This document shows positions 53,935 to 62,640 of a DNA stretch of 64,000 bases, one piece after another (within the stretch, counting starts at the first letter, position 1; each line of letters starts with the position of its first letter). Source of the DNA: Caryophanales bacterium UBA6865 (GTDB lineage Bacteria; Bacillota_I; Bacilli_A; RFN20; CAG-826); contig DKCV01000013.1 in assembly GCA_002449265.1 (NCBI GenBank), positions 1-64,000 of the forward strand, given 5' to 3'. The notes under the pieces were generated by a model that was not told the origin of the DNA, searched no databases, and was given only the letters and a program-made list of their open reading frames with translations. A program made the translations under genes and the position numbers.

Positions 53935-54711
53935 ATGGAAAAAGAAGCTCAAGAATTAAAAAAATGGCTCGAAGGCGCTGCCTCTTTCACCTTGCCAGAT
54001 TATAAATCTCTCCCAACCGTTCCTTTATATATGGAACAAGTCATTATGTATATTAATGAGATACTTGCTCCTCTTAGCATCGGCGAAAAGAATAAGCTCA
54101 CCTCTTTTATGGTGAATAATTACGTAAAAGCCGGCATGCTAAGCGCTCCAGAAAAGAAAAAATATACGGAAGAGCATTTGGGGTATTTGCTTGCGATTTC
54201 TTGTTTAAAAGACACTCTTTCGATGACGGATTTATCTCTATTGATTGAGATGGATTCCCATGTCTCTAATGACAAAAGCGTTCTTTATCGTTTCTTTGCT
54301 TCGATGACTAATGATGCTCTTCAAGAAAAAGCGAAAACCGTTCTTTCAAAAATTGAATCTTATGAAAGACGTTACGAGAAAGAAGCCGAAACCAATGATG
54401 CGAAAGCCGAAAGCGATCTTCGCGATGCTTTAGGGCTTACGGCGTTCCGTCTTGCGATTCAATCACAAGTGAACCAAGTAATTTCGAAAGCGATTTTAAG
54501 AGCGATTGCGGAAAATATGCATGGCGAAGAAGTGTGGGAAGCGGTGAATAATCGCGGCGCGCACGAAATGAAACGCGAGATGAAGATTTCGATGGCCGAA
54601 TCGGAACGCATCGCGGTAGCGAAGCAAAAGCAAGAGGCGGAAAAATCTAAGAAGAACAAAAAAGAAAAAGGAAAAAACATTAAAAATCAGGAGGATAAAA
54701 AGAATGATTAA
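53935..54711 (+). CDS. DUF1836-family protein
   Basis: A 258-residue protein. Residues ~15-105 match DUF1836, a MerR-like helix-turn-helix family: SLPTVPLYMEQVIMYINEILAP, then MVNNYVKAGMLSAPEKKKYTEEHLGYLLAI. The C-terminal end is a Lys/Glu-rich tail (KSKKNKKEKGKN), likely disordered. It begins 4 bp after gatB and overlaps galE by 8 bp, so it is transcribed with gatCAB and galE. A DNA-binding role is suggested by the family fold but not shown. Confidence 0.75.
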   Translation: MEKEAQELKKWLEGAASFTLPDYKSLPTVPLYMEQVIMYINEILAPLSIGEKNKLTSFMVNNYVKAGMLSAPEKKKYTEEHLGYLLAISCLKDTLSMTDLSLLIEMDSHVSNDKSVLYRFFASMTNDALQEKAKTVLSKIESYERRYEKEAETNDAKAESDLRDALGLTAFRLAIQSQVNQVISKAILRAIAENMHGEEVWEAVNNRGAHEMKREMKISMAESERIAVAKQKQEAEKSKKNKKEKGKNIKNQEDKKND

Positions 54712-55723
54712 AAATGTTTTGGTTACAGGTGGGCTAGGCTTTATTGGAAGCGAAACCGCGATTGAGCTCATCCAAAGTGGCTATACGCCGATTATCATCG
54801 ATAACTTGTACAATGCGAAAAAGTCCGTGCTTGACCGCATTGAAACGATTACGCACGTTCGCCCAAAATTCTATGAAATCGACGCGGCGAATTATCTAGA
54901 TACCAAAAAGGTTTTCTTAGAGAACAAAATCGATGCGGTTATCCATTTCGCGGGCTATAAAGCAGTTGGAGAATCCGTGAAAAAGCCAATCGAATATTAT
55001 GAAAACAACCTTGGCAGCGCTTTAAATGTTCTTCGGATTATGAAAGAAACGGGGACAAAGAATTTCGTTTTTTCTAGTAGTGCGACAGTATATGGGGTCC
55101 CTAAACGTGTTCCTCTGGTGGAAACTGATCCAATCGGAGAAGCGACAAACCCATACGGGGAAACCAAGATTATGATTGAAAGGATTTTAAAGGATATTTC
55201 CTTCGCCGATCCTTCTTTCAACGTGATTTTGTTGAGATATTTCAATCCAATCGGCGCTCATCCTTCTGGATTACTCGGCGAAGATCCTACTGGTATCCCT
55301 AATAACCTTATGCCGTATATCACCCAAGTTGCGATTGGAAAGCTTCCTCGCTTAAGAGTGTTTGGTAATGATTATCCAACGAGAGACGGAACGGGAATTC
55401 GTGACTATATCCACGTTGTTGATTTAGCAAAAGGGCATGTTGCCGCGCTGAAGAAATTAGACGAGGTTCCAGGCTTAGTGATTTATAATTTGGGAACAGG
55501 AAAAGGGACGAGTGTTTTAGAGCTCGTTCACGCTTTTGAAGAAGCAAACGGCGTTAAGATTCCTTATGAAATTCTTCCACGCCGTGCAGGAGACGTTACT
55601 GAGAACTACGCTTCTTGCCAAAAAGCGGAAAAAGAGCTTCACTGGAAAGCGACGCTTACCATTGTCGATGCATGTCGCGATGCCTATAACTTCCAGAAGA
55701 AGAATCCAAACGGAATCGAATAA
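54704..55723 (+). CDS. galE: UDP-glucose 4-epimerase
   Basis: A 339-residue short-chain dehydrogenase-type epimerase. The NAD-binding signature is VTGGLGFIGSETA, the catalytic Ser and Tyr are in SSSATVYG and NPYGETK, and RYFNPIGAHPSG is the GalE hallmark. It interconverts UDP-glucose and UDP-galactose, linking the galactose released by the GH36 and GH2 enzymes to central metabolism or to polysaccharide synthesis. AGGAGG precedes ATG 54704. Last gene of the gatCAB-DUF1836-galE run. Confidence 0.96.
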   Translation: MIKNVLVTGGLGFIGSETAIELIQSGYTPIIIDNLYNAKKSVLDRIETITHVRPKFYEIDAANYLDTKKVFLENKIDAVIHFAGYKAVGESVKKPIEYYENNLGSALNVLRIMKETGTKNFVFSSSATVYGVPKRVPLVETDPIGEATNPYGETKIMIERILKDISFADPSFNVILLRYFNPIGAHPSGLLGEDPTGIPNNLMPYITQVAIGKLPRLRVFGNDYPTRDGTGIRDYIHVVDLAKGHVAALKKLDEVPGLVIYNLGTGKGTSVLELVHAFEEANGVKIPYEILPRRAGDVTENYASCQKAEKELHWKATLTIVDACRDAYNFQKKNPNGIE

Positions 55724-55756
55724 TTTTGGAAATGCCTAAAACTGTTTAGCCTCTTC

Positions 55757-55782
55757 TCGATATATCGGTAGGTCGATATATT
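55757..55782 (+). promoter_or_regulatory. Operator-like repeats on the antitoxin promoter
   Basis: TCGATATAT occurs at 55757-55765 and 55773-55781, 16 bp apart; the first extends to the palindrome CGATATATCG. The second overlaps the -10 box TATATT (55777-55782), which lies just 6 bp before the ATG at 55789. A repressor bound here would block its own promoter. Confidence 0.5.
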
Positions 55783-55788
55783 AAACGT

Positions 55789-56289
55789 ATGGATGGCATG
55801 ACCTTAAAATACCTGATTGAAAAACAAGGCAAAAGCCTTTATTCGCTTTCTAAAGAAAGTGGCATTTCTTATTCCACGCTTCACGATATCGTCGACGGGA
55901 AAATCCCTCTTAATAAATTAAGGGTGGAGCTTTTCGCTATATTGTCCAAATCCTTGAACATCTCGATGGATGAGCTTTATAAAAACGAAAGGAAGCGTCT
56001 TACAAAAAAGATTCCTAAGGATTTCTATCCATGGTTTTGGGATACTGTACCAGATAAGATCAGCTTAAAAGATAATAAAAACTACGTGATTTGCCGTTTA
56101 TTAAATAAAGGCAATATCGAACAAATAAAATGGCTCCTTATGACGTATACCGATGAGGAAATCAAAGATACTGCGCTTCACGCCAGGAACTTTGATCCAG
56201 TTGTCACAAATTATCTAAAGAACACGTATCACTTAAAGAAAGAAGACATGGTCTATTACAAGATGCATGCAGATATTCCGTGGAGGTAA
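55789..56289 (+). CDS. Xre-type antitoxin with DUF6922 domain
   Basis: A 166-residue protein. Residues ~1-65 are a helix-turn-helix of the Xre/Cro type (LKYLIEKQGKSLYSLSKESGISYSTLHDIV). Residues ~80-150 resemble DUF6922 (WFWDTVPDKISLKDNKNYVI, KWLLMTYTDEEIKDTAL), found in antitoxins of AbiEii-type pairs. The toxin gene starts 8 bp later behind TGGAGG. Repeats on its promoter suggest autoregulation, and the -10 box is so close that the mRNA is probably leaderless from ATG 55789. The antitoxin is intact although its partner is broken. Confidence 0.8.
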   Translation: MDGMTLKYLIEKQGKSLYSLSKESGISYSTLHDIVDGKIPLNKLRVELFAILSKSLNISMDELYKNERKRLTKKIPKDFYPWFWDTVPDKISLKDNKNYVICRLLNKGNIEQIKWLLMTYTDEEIKDTALHARNFDPVVTNYLKNTYHLKKEDMVYYKMHADIPWR

Positions 56290-56297
56290 TTCGAATT

Positions 56298-56953
56298 ATG
56301 CTTCATTTAGAGATATTGGATTGAAGTAGAATTCAGCTTCTAAAGGAAATATCTTCCTTTGATTTCATTCATAACTTTTATATGGCGGGAGGCACTGCAT
56401 TATCTCTACAAAAAGGATATCGCATGTCTATGGATTTTGATTTTTTTGTCCTCATCTTTTTAACCCGGAAGTGATTATGAGCAAAGTGAAAGAAATTGAT
56501 CCTTCATTTCAAGTCATTACCGTAAGTCATGATACCTGCGATTTACTCATCAAAGGAGTTCAGGTCTCTTTCTTTTATTATCCCTATTCTCAAATGGATG
56601 AGTTTGTCATAGATAAGGAATTTCCAGGACTAAAGCTTGCTTCTATTATTGATATTGCATGTATGAAATCCGCTACAATCAGTGAGAGAGGAACAAAAAA
56701 AGATTTTTTCGATTTATACTGGATAATTCATGATGAAAAATTAAGCGCGAAATCCTTAGTGAAAACAATGATGATGAAGTATGGCAAAGCCAGAAATTAC
56801 CCTTTTGTCGCTATGAGCCTTCAGTACTTCGTAGATGCCGATGAAGAAAAGCTTCCAAATTTTTATAAACCTTGCGATTGGGAAACAATAAAGAACTTTT
56901 TCATTATTTTTTCTAAAGACTTTTCGCAAACGCTTCTTTCCAATAACGATTAA
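56298..56953 (+). pseudogene. AbiEii-type nucleotidyltransferase toxin, disrupted
   Basis: The frame from ATG 56298 (MLHLEILD) meets TGA at 56322. It continues with LLKEISSFDFIHNFYMAGGTALSLQKGYRMSMDFDFF, carrying the nucleotidyltransferase GG-T motif and DFDFF metal site. It then shifts frame at the T-run 56441-56447, where adding one T would restore FFCPHLFNPEVIMSKV. The remaining 150 residues (KVKEIDPSFQVITVSHD, DIACMKSATISERGTKKDFFDLYW) are intact. This is the toxin partner of the Xre/DUF6922 antitoxin. Homologues attach nucleotides to tRNA. Two lesions make it non-functional unless the sequence is wrong or recoding occurs; reading TGA as Trp does not fit the family. Confidence 0.85.
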
Positions 56954-57036
56954 CGCTACAAAATTAGACAAACATCTTCTTTTCGTTCATAGACGCTAAA
57001 AATGGTTCTTTGTATAATTTAATCGAGGACTAACAT

Positions 57037-57936
57037 ATGGACAAATTCGAAGTCGTTTTGCCGAATAACAAAAAGATTTTCGGCGCTGCTTATAAAAAAG
57101 AAGGAACTACAAAGAACATCCTAATTCAAACGGGTATGTGTGAACATGCGACGCGTTATGAACCTTTCGCGAAAATGCTAAACGAAGAAGGGTTTAACGT
57201 TTATATCATGGACGCTTTCGGGCAAGGATTAAATGTCGAGAAAGTGGAAGACCAAGAAAAGTGGCATAAGGGTGCCTTCTTTGATAATGTTGATGCGCTT
57301 GGTTTAATGGCAATGCGCTTAAAGAAAGAAGGAAAACCACTTGCCTTAATGGGGCATTCCATGGGTTCGTTTATGACGCAGAGTTTCTTAGAAAGACACC
57401 CTGGGATCGTTGATAAAGTCATCATCATGTCTAGCAATGGCCCTAATGCGAAACTCACTTTAAAGTTAGGGGCTTTCGTTTCTAAATTCATGGTGAATAA
57501 GAAAAACTGGGACAAAGAAGGAAAACAAATTCAAAAAATCGCTTGGGGCAATTATCTTGATCGTATCGATAATCCTAAAACGGAGAATGATTGGCTATCC
57601 GTTGATGAACAAAATGTTATCGACTTTATGGCTGATCCATACTGCGGATATCCTGCCACCAATGGCTTCTGGCATGAATTCTTAAGAGGATTGCGAACGC
57701 TCTATTTGCGGAAAAACCTAAAGAAAATCGATAAGAACCAAGAAATCCTTATTGTTGCAGGAAGTGAAGATCCGGTTGGAGCATGGGGGAAAGGCCCACG
57801 TGCTTTAGCGGATATGTACCGCAAACTTGGGGTGAAGAATGTTGAACTTCATATTTATGAAGGCATGCGACACGAAATCCTTCATGAAAAGGATTGCAAG
57901 CTCGTGGAAGACGACATTAAGCTGTTCTTGAAGTAG
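57037..57936 (+). CDS. Alpha/beta hydrolase (monoacylglycerol lipase-like)
   Basis: A 299-residue serine hydrolase. The nucleophile is S108 in LMGHSMGSFMTQ, the acid is in AGSEDPVG and the His in GMRHEILHE. The N-terminal part (ILIQTGMCEHATRYEPFAKML, YIMDAFGQGLN) matches the Hydrolase_4/lysophospholipase group. No signal peptide, so cytoplasmic. TATAAT at 57013-57018 and GAGG before the ATG give a 12-nt leader. It is a single-gene unit ended by a terminator at 57954-57985. Substrate unknown, likely a lipid ester. Confidence 0.9.
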   Translation: MDKFEVVLPNNKKIFGAAYKKEGTTKNILIQTGMCEHATRYEPFAKMLNEEGFNVYIMDAFGQGLNVEKVEDQEKWHKGAFFDNVDALGLMAMRLKKEGKPLALMGHSMGSFMTQSFLERHPGIVDKVIIMSSNGPNAKLTLKLGAFVSKFMVNKKNWDKEGKQIQKIAWGNYLDRIDNPKTENDWLSVDEQNVIDFMADPYCGYPATNGFWHEFLRGLRTLYLRKNLKKIDKNQEILIVAGSEDPVGAWGKGPRALADMYRKLGVKNVELHIYEGMRHEILHEKDCKLVEDDIKLFLK

Positions 57937-57953
57937 ACATCTATCATTGAACT

Positions 57954-57985
57954 AGGTCATGATAAAACATGGCCTTTTCTTTTTT
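57954..57985 (+). terminator. Intrinsic terminator
   Basis: AGGTCATG (57954-57961) pairs with CATGGCCT (57968-57975), with one G-T pair, and is followed by TTTCTTTTTT. It ends the hydrolase gene. Confidence 0.85.
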
Positions 57986-58140
57986 GCTTTAACTTATTCT
58001 ATTAAAGCGGTCGGCATTATCTAAGTTATCGTTTTAGAAGCATAGGCGATTTCTTTTTGCTATTCTTTAGTCAAAGAACCACAACATAGGCATAAACAAA
58101 GGGGCCTACTCAGCATCATTCAACTGAAAAAGGAGAGAAA

Positions 58141-59850
58141 ATGGAGACAATTGTTTTAGCTTTAATAGCGCTCAGCAACTTTACCGGATTTTCAGGGGGA
58201 AACAGTTACGAAACTACGCCTTTTCATCATAATGACGCGATAATTGAACACTTTGGTGGGGCGTCAAAAAAAGAAATTTCTTCAATTGTGAGGCGCGAAG
58301 ATGTCTACAATTCAGGAGGGGAAAATGAGTATCTCCTCTACGAATTCGACACAGGGGCTTATTCGTTATATAGCAAAAAAGAAAAACGAACGATAAAGGC
58401 AATCAGCACATGGGATAAGCATTTGCCTTTTGAAGGGAAGTTTATGGTCTACTTTCCCTTTACCTCAGGACTTGGCATTAGTTATTTCGATGACAAAACC
58501 GAGAAATTCGTTGATATGATGAGTGAAAAAGTTTATGACTGCTCAGCAATTCGCTCGCACTTTAAAGATAAAGAGAAAAATAATGCGAACGAATACTACA
58601 AAGATGTTCCAATTACAAGCAACGTTAAAAAGATTAATAATTCGTTTTACTTTGAAAGGCTAAAGGGCAGACATGGTTCAAATACAAAAGGTACATGTAC
58701 AGTAGTTGCTATACAAATTCTACTTGGGTATTTTGACACATTCCACAATGACAATCTCGTTCCTGAAAATTATGATGTTGTTGCTCGCGAAAGCATTAGC
58801 GCATGCCCATTAAAGATTACGGATTTTGCTCAGTCCAGTGGAACCGACGATCCGGAAAATGGGAATAATAATTTTCATGATTATCTCGTCAAAGATGTTG
58901 GAAAAAATGAACTCAATATTGATTTTGAGCATGGAGCAACACATCACGAACAAATGAGATTGATTCGAAAATATTTAGAGAAAAGAAATCTTCTCTCCGA
59001 TTTCGATATTGAAACATCGGAAGGGAATTGCGGAGATGTGATTACAGGACGGACTAAGAACTTTATCAAAAATGCGATTAACAATAATCGACCTATCATA
59101 GCGAATGGACTGACTCACTCTGCTGTTGCTTTTGCTTACGACGATGAATATGTTTGGGTTCATACAGGTTGGGGATATATAGCTGCCACTCCGTGGAAAA
59201 CGTATGTCGGCGCTGATGGTTGTTTTTGGCTTAGGTCTCCGACATGCATTGATATGATGTATACGGGAAGCGAATTTGGATCTGACAATTACTTTTCAAC
59301 TTATAGAAACGTGTATGTTTCGCCAAGTGGCAAAGAGATTTCAGCTTTGACAATCAACCCTAAAGAATATAATTTTGACAAATCTATTTCTTATGAACAA
59401 AAGAGAACAGACATTTCTTTGAGGGGCATCTCGTTTAGATGCTATGGACGTGGTGCTCATTATTTGGAAGAAGGAAAGAAAGAGTCAATCAGTTTGCTCC
59501 CACCACCTGAAAATGATAAAGAAAAGACATTTTTCCAGTGCTGGTTCATTTCTAGATTACGAAAAATAAGAGTGAACATTGACTATAATTGCATTTTAAG
59601 TGAGCTGATTAAAAATAGGAAAATCCTTTATTTTGACATTTTAAAATACAGAGAATGGGAAAGACGCTATTATTGGGTTGAACACAAATCTTTCACCTCC
59701 AAAGATATAGATGAAGAAAAAAACATATTTTTCTATTGTTCTGTCGATGAACCAGTATGGGGCTTTCGACTTAGAATTGAACCAAATGAATCCCATAATA
59801 GAGGTAAGTTAAGCATCACTTTAAAAAACGTGGATGTTGTACTTGTTTAA
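58141..59850 (+). CDS. Putative secreted cysteine peptidase (C39/C10-like)
   Basis: A 569-residue protein. A papain-like centre is visible: C186 in KGTCTVVAIQILLGYFD and H326 in GLTHSAVAFAYDDEYVWVHTGWG. The His segment, H-A-x-x-x-A-Y-x-x-x-x-x-x-V-H-x-G-W-G, is the pattern of streptopain (C10) and C39-like peptidases. Before it lies a ~180-residue prodomain-like part, and after residue 400 a beta-rich extension (ISLRGISFRCYG). The N-terminus (TIVLALIALSNFTGFSGG) is weakly hydrophobic and may be a short signal peptide. AAAGGAGAG precedes the ATG. The following gene encodes a small membrane protein that might be its partner. Substrate unknown. Confidence 0.7.
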   Translation: METIVLALIALSNFTGFSGGNSYETTPFHHNDAIIEHFGGASKKEISSIVRREDVYNSGGENEYLLYEFDTGAYSLYSKKEKRTIKAISTWDKHLPFEGKFMVYFPFTSGLGISYFDDKTEKFVDMMSEKVYDCSAIRSHFKDKEKNNANEYYKDVPITSNVKKINNSFYFERLKGRHGSNTKGTCTVVAIQILLGYFDTFHNDNLVPENYDVVARESISACPLKITDFAQSSGTDDPENGNNNFHDYLVKDVGKNELNIDFEHGATHHEQMRLIRKYLEKRNLLSDFDIETSEGNCGDVITGRTKNFIKNAINNNRPIIANGLTHSAVAFAYDDEYVWVHTGWGYIAATPWKTYVGADGCFWLRSPTCIDMMYTGSEFGSDNYFSTYRNVYVSPSGKEISALTINPKEYNFDKSISYEQKRTDISLRGISFRCYGRGAHYLEEGKKESISLLPPPENDKEKTFFQCWFISRLRKIRVNIDYNCILSELIKNRKILYFDILKYREWERRYYWVEHKSFTSKDIDEEKNIFFYCSVDEPVWGFRLRIEPNESHNRGKLSITLKNVDVVLV

Positions 59851-59874
59851 TTAGTAAGGAGAGGAATTATATTT

Positions 59875-60273
59875 ATGAAGGCGACGCTTAATGACCCTAG
59901 AGGGGGAATCGTATCGAAAATCCCCTTTGTATTAAATCTCTTCGTTTGCTCACTTTATCTTATCTTGTTTTTCATCCCTTTGATTTATCGTCCTATACGT
60001 GTGTATCCGATTTTACCAGGCGAAGATCAACCAAGAATGATTGAGACATGGATTCGAATGTTTGATTTATTATTCCCTCCGTTCCGCTGCGTTTTCTTGG
60101 CTGTGGTTTTCTCCGTTTGCCTTTTTAACATCTTAGTTTCGATTCTTTGCTTAATTCTTTTGCGAAAGAAAAACAATCTTTGCTTTAGGCTTGGATTTGC
60201 TATTTGTTTATCTAATATTCTTTTGCTTAGTTATTCCATTATATGCCCTAGTTGTCCGAATGTGGTTTATTAG
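59875..60273 (+). CDS. Small three-helix membrane protein
   Basis: A 132-residue hydrophobic protein with helices around LNLFVCSLYLILFFIPLIY, CVFLAVVFSVCLFNILVSIL and LGFAICLSNILLLSYSII. It has many cysteines, a final CPSCPNV among them. TAAGGAGAGG precedes the ATG. It starts 24 bp after the peptidase gene, so the two are probably co-transcribed. It could protect the cell from, or process, the peptidase; that is speculative. No family recognised. Confidence 0.55.
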   Translation: MKATLNDPRGGIVSKIPFVLNLFVCSLYLILFFIPLIYRPIRVYPILPGEDQPRMIETWIRMFDLLFPPFRCVFLAVVFSVCLFNILVSILCLILLRKKNNLCFRLGFAICLSNILLLSYSIICPSCPNVVY

Positions 60274-60339
60274 AGTCTGAATGCTGATTGTCTTACTAGA
60301 GTTATTAGAAATGGATCAATTGCTTAATATAGAATGAAA

Positions 60340-60362
60340 TCTCCCCCTTTGAGAGGGGGAGA
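60340..60362 (-). terminator. Terminator-like hairpin after nfnB
   Basis: TCTCCCCC (60340-60347) and GGGGGAGA (60355-60362) form a strong perfect stem with a 7-nt loop. The minus-strand tail is TTTCATTC, a weak U-tract. It lies between convergent genes and may serve both. Confidence 0.65.
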
Positions 60363-60374
60363 ACAAACAAATGC

Positions 60375-61784
60375 TTATTTTTTGTTTTTGATATAGGTGT
60401 CGATTGCTTCTGCGGCAGATTTCCCAGCGCCCATCGCAAGGATAACGGTTGCAGCACCCGTAACGGCGTCTCCTCCTGCGTAGACTCCTTCTTTTGTTGT
60501 TTCGCCAGTTTCGCCTTTCGTAATAATGCAGCCATGAGAATTCGTGTCTAATCCCTTGGTTGTATTTTTGATAAGCGGGTTAGGAGAAGTTCCGATCGCT
60601 TCGATAACAACATCGACATCAAGCGTGAATTCGCTTCCTTGGATTGCAATAGGTCTACGCCGCCCGCTTGCGTCAGGTTCACCGAGTTCCATTTTGATGC
60701 ATTTGATGCCTTTTACCATCAAATTGTCATCACCAAGAATCTCGACAGGGTTATTGAGAAGACGGAAATCGATTCCTTCTTCTTTCGCGTGCTCGACTTC
60801 TTCTTTACGGGCAGGGAGTTCTTCTAGGCTACGGCGATAGATGATATAGACTTTTTCAGCACCGAGTCGCATCGCACATCTACAAGCGTCCATCGCAACG
60901 TTCCCCCCTCCAACGACTGCAACAGCCTTTCCGTGCATGATTGGGGTCTCGCTATCATCTAGATAAGCCTTCATTAAATTGATGCGGGTGAGGAATTCGT
61001 TCGCGCTATAAACGCCTTTTAGATTCTCGCCAGGTATTCCCATGAAGCGGGGGAGTCCCGCCCCACTTCCGATATAGACTGCTTCGTATCCATGTTCATT
61101 CATGAGTTCATCAATGGAGAATGTTTTTCCAATCACGACGTCAGTGCGGATTGTTACGCCCATCTTTTTAAGGTTCTCCACTTCGAGTTGGACGATGGAT
61201 TTTGGTAGACGGAATTCAGGGATGCCGTAGGACAAAACGCCACCCGCTAGATGAAGCGCTTCAAAAACAGTCACTTCATAGCCAAGCTTCGCTAAATCTC
61301 CAGCACAAGTTAGACCCGATGGCCCGCTTCCTACAACCGCCACTTTATGACCGTTATGGGTTGGTTTTTTGAATTCTACGAGATGATTTTCGCGCGCATA
61401 GTCCGCGACAAATCTCTCTAGGCGCCCAATTGCCACGGGATCGCATTTCATTTTCGGATTAGCGGCGCGGATGCAATATTTCTCGCATTGCGATTCTTGT
61501 GGGCACACTCTCCCACAGATGCTAGAAAGAGAAGAAGATTTTAATAAGACGTCATTCGCCCCTTTTAAGTCGTTCTCTCTAATCTTAGCGATAAAACCAG
61601 GGATATCGATATGGACTGGGCAGCCAGAGACACAGTGGGGGACTTTGCAGTTTAAGCAGCGATTCGCCTCGTCTAGAGCGATATCTAAGGTGTAGCCTGT
61701 TGCAACCTCTTTGAAGTTATGCGCGCGGACGCTTGCCTCTTGGCAAGGCATTGGATTCTTTACTTTGCTTGGATTGAATGCCAT
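60375..61784 (-). CDS. nfnB: NfnB/GltD-like flavoprotein (NADPH-dependent)
   Basis: A 469-residue protein. The N-terminus has two [4Fe-4S] cysteine sets (CLNCKVPHCVSGCP; CGRVCPQESQCEKYC), followed by the FAD site VVGSGPSGLTCAGDLAKLGYEVTVFE and the NADP site VVGGGNVAMDACRCAMRLGA. Proteins of this type are either the small subunit of glutamate synthase or NfnB, part of the electron-bifurcating NADH-dependent ferredoxin:NADP oxidoreductase. The adjacent NfnA-like gene, 1 bp upstream, and the absence of gltB favour NfnB. GCGGAGG precedes ATG 61784. It would balance NADH, NADPH and ferredoxin in fermentation. Confidence 0.9.
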   Translation of the reverse strand: MAFNPSKVKNPMPCQEASVRAHNFKEVATGYTLDIALDEANRCLNCKVPHCVSGCPVHIDIPGFIAKIRENDLKGANDVLLKSSSLSSICGRVCPQESQCEKYCIRAANPKMKCDPVAIGRLERFVADYARENHLVEFKKPTHNGHKVAVVGSGPSGLTCAGDLAKLGYEVTVFEALHLAGGVLSYGIPEFRLPKSIVQLEVENLKKMGVTIRTDVVIGKTFSIDELMNEHGYEAVYIGSGAGLPRFMGIPGENLKGVYSANEFLTRINLMKAYLDDSETPIMHGKAVAVVGGGNVAMDACRCAMRLGAEKVYIIYRRSLEELPARKEEVEHAKEEGIDFRLLNNPVEILGDDNLMVKGIKCIKMELGEPDASGRRRPIAIQGSEFTLDVDVVIEAIGTSPNPLIKNTTKGLDTNSHGCIITKGETGETTKEGVYAGGDAVTGAATVILAMGAGKSAAEAIDTYIKNKK

Positions 61785-61785
61785 G

Positions 61786-62631
61786 TTATTTTTCCTCCGC
61801 TATTTTGAAGAGATTACAAGTCTCTTCGTACTTATGACGTTCATAATCGCGATAGATGCAGTTTCGTTTATTCGCTTCATCGAAGTCGACAAGATGCCCA
61901 TCAAAGTCAGGTCCATCGACACAGGCGAATTTCATTTCGCCCCCTACCGATAAGCGGCATCCTCCGCACATCCCAGTCCCATCGATCATGATTGGGTTCA
62001 TGGACACTACGGTCTTAATGTTGTATTTCTTCGTGAGCAAGCAAACGAATTTCATCATGACAATTGGACCAATTGCGATGACTTCATCGTATTGGTTACC
62101 TATTTGAATTAATGATTCTAGCGCGTTTGTGACAAGTCCTTTTTCGCCATAGCTCCCATCATCGGTCATGATTTTTAGAATATCGCTGCACGTTTTGAAC
62201 TCATCTTCCAAAATGACGAGGTTTTTACTACGAAATCCAACAATTGAGTGGACTATTGTGCCCATTTCGTGAAGTTTCTCTGCGATAGGGAGAGCGATTG
62301 CGCTTCCTGCACCTCCGCCGATAATGCATACTTTTTTTAGCCCGTCGAGTTCACTTGGCTTTCCAAGAGGGCCAACAAAATCCTCTAGATATTCGCCTTC
62401 TTTTTTGTGATTCAATTCTTCCGTTGTCGCACCGACGACCTGGAAGATGATTTTTACGGTCCCTTCTTCGACATTCTCACCGGCAATTGTGAGGGGGATA
62501 CGTTCTCCGTTTTCATTCACGCGGAGAATGATGAATTCGCCCGGTTTTGCTTTTTTAGCAATGTCAGGGGCGTAGATTTCCATCTGGGTGACGGTGGGGT
62601 TCAAAACCTTTTTTCTAACAATTTTGAACAT
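61786..62631 (-). CDS. nfnA: NfnA-like FAD/[2Fe-2S] subunit (sulfide dehydrogenase type)
   Basis: A 281-residue protein of the dihydroorotate dehydrogenase electron-transfer type. It has an FAD domain (FIILRVNENGERIPLTI), an NAD domain (VCIIGGGAGSAIALPIAEKL) and a [2Fe-2S] set in DGTGMCGGCRLSVGGEMKFAC. With NfnB it forms the bifurcating transhydrogenase. Alternatives are PyrK-like or sulfide dehydrogenase subunit B, but the pairing with nfnB argues for NfnA. GGAGG precedes the ATG by five bases. Between nadK (9-bp gap) and nfnB (1-bp gap). Confidence 0.9.
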   Translation of the reverse strand: MFKIVRKKVLNPTVTQMEIYAPDIAKKAKPGEFIILRVNENGERIPLTIAGENVEEGTVKIIFQVVGATTEELNHKKEGEYLEDFVGPLGKPSELDGLKKVCIIGGGAGSAIALPIAEKLHEMGTIVHSIVGFRSKNLVILEDEFKTCSDILKIMTDDGSYGEKGLVTNALESLIQIGNQYDEVIAIGPIVMMKFVCLLTKKYNIKTVVSMNPIMIDGTGMCGGCRLSVGGEMKFACVDGPDFDGHLVDFDEANKRNCIYRDYERHKYEETCNLFKIAEEK

Positions 62632-62640
62632 ACTTCCTCC

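Noticed and set aside
56298..56470. TGA read as tryptophan (mycoplasma code)
   Set aside because: Trp does not fit the family position at 56322, a frameshift is still needed later, TGG is used for Trp throughout, and TGA ends many intact genes.
60375..61784. Glutamate synthase small subunit (gltD)
   Set aside because: Sequence features allow it, but no gltB gene is adjacent and an NfnA-like gene is 1 bp away, which favours NfnB.
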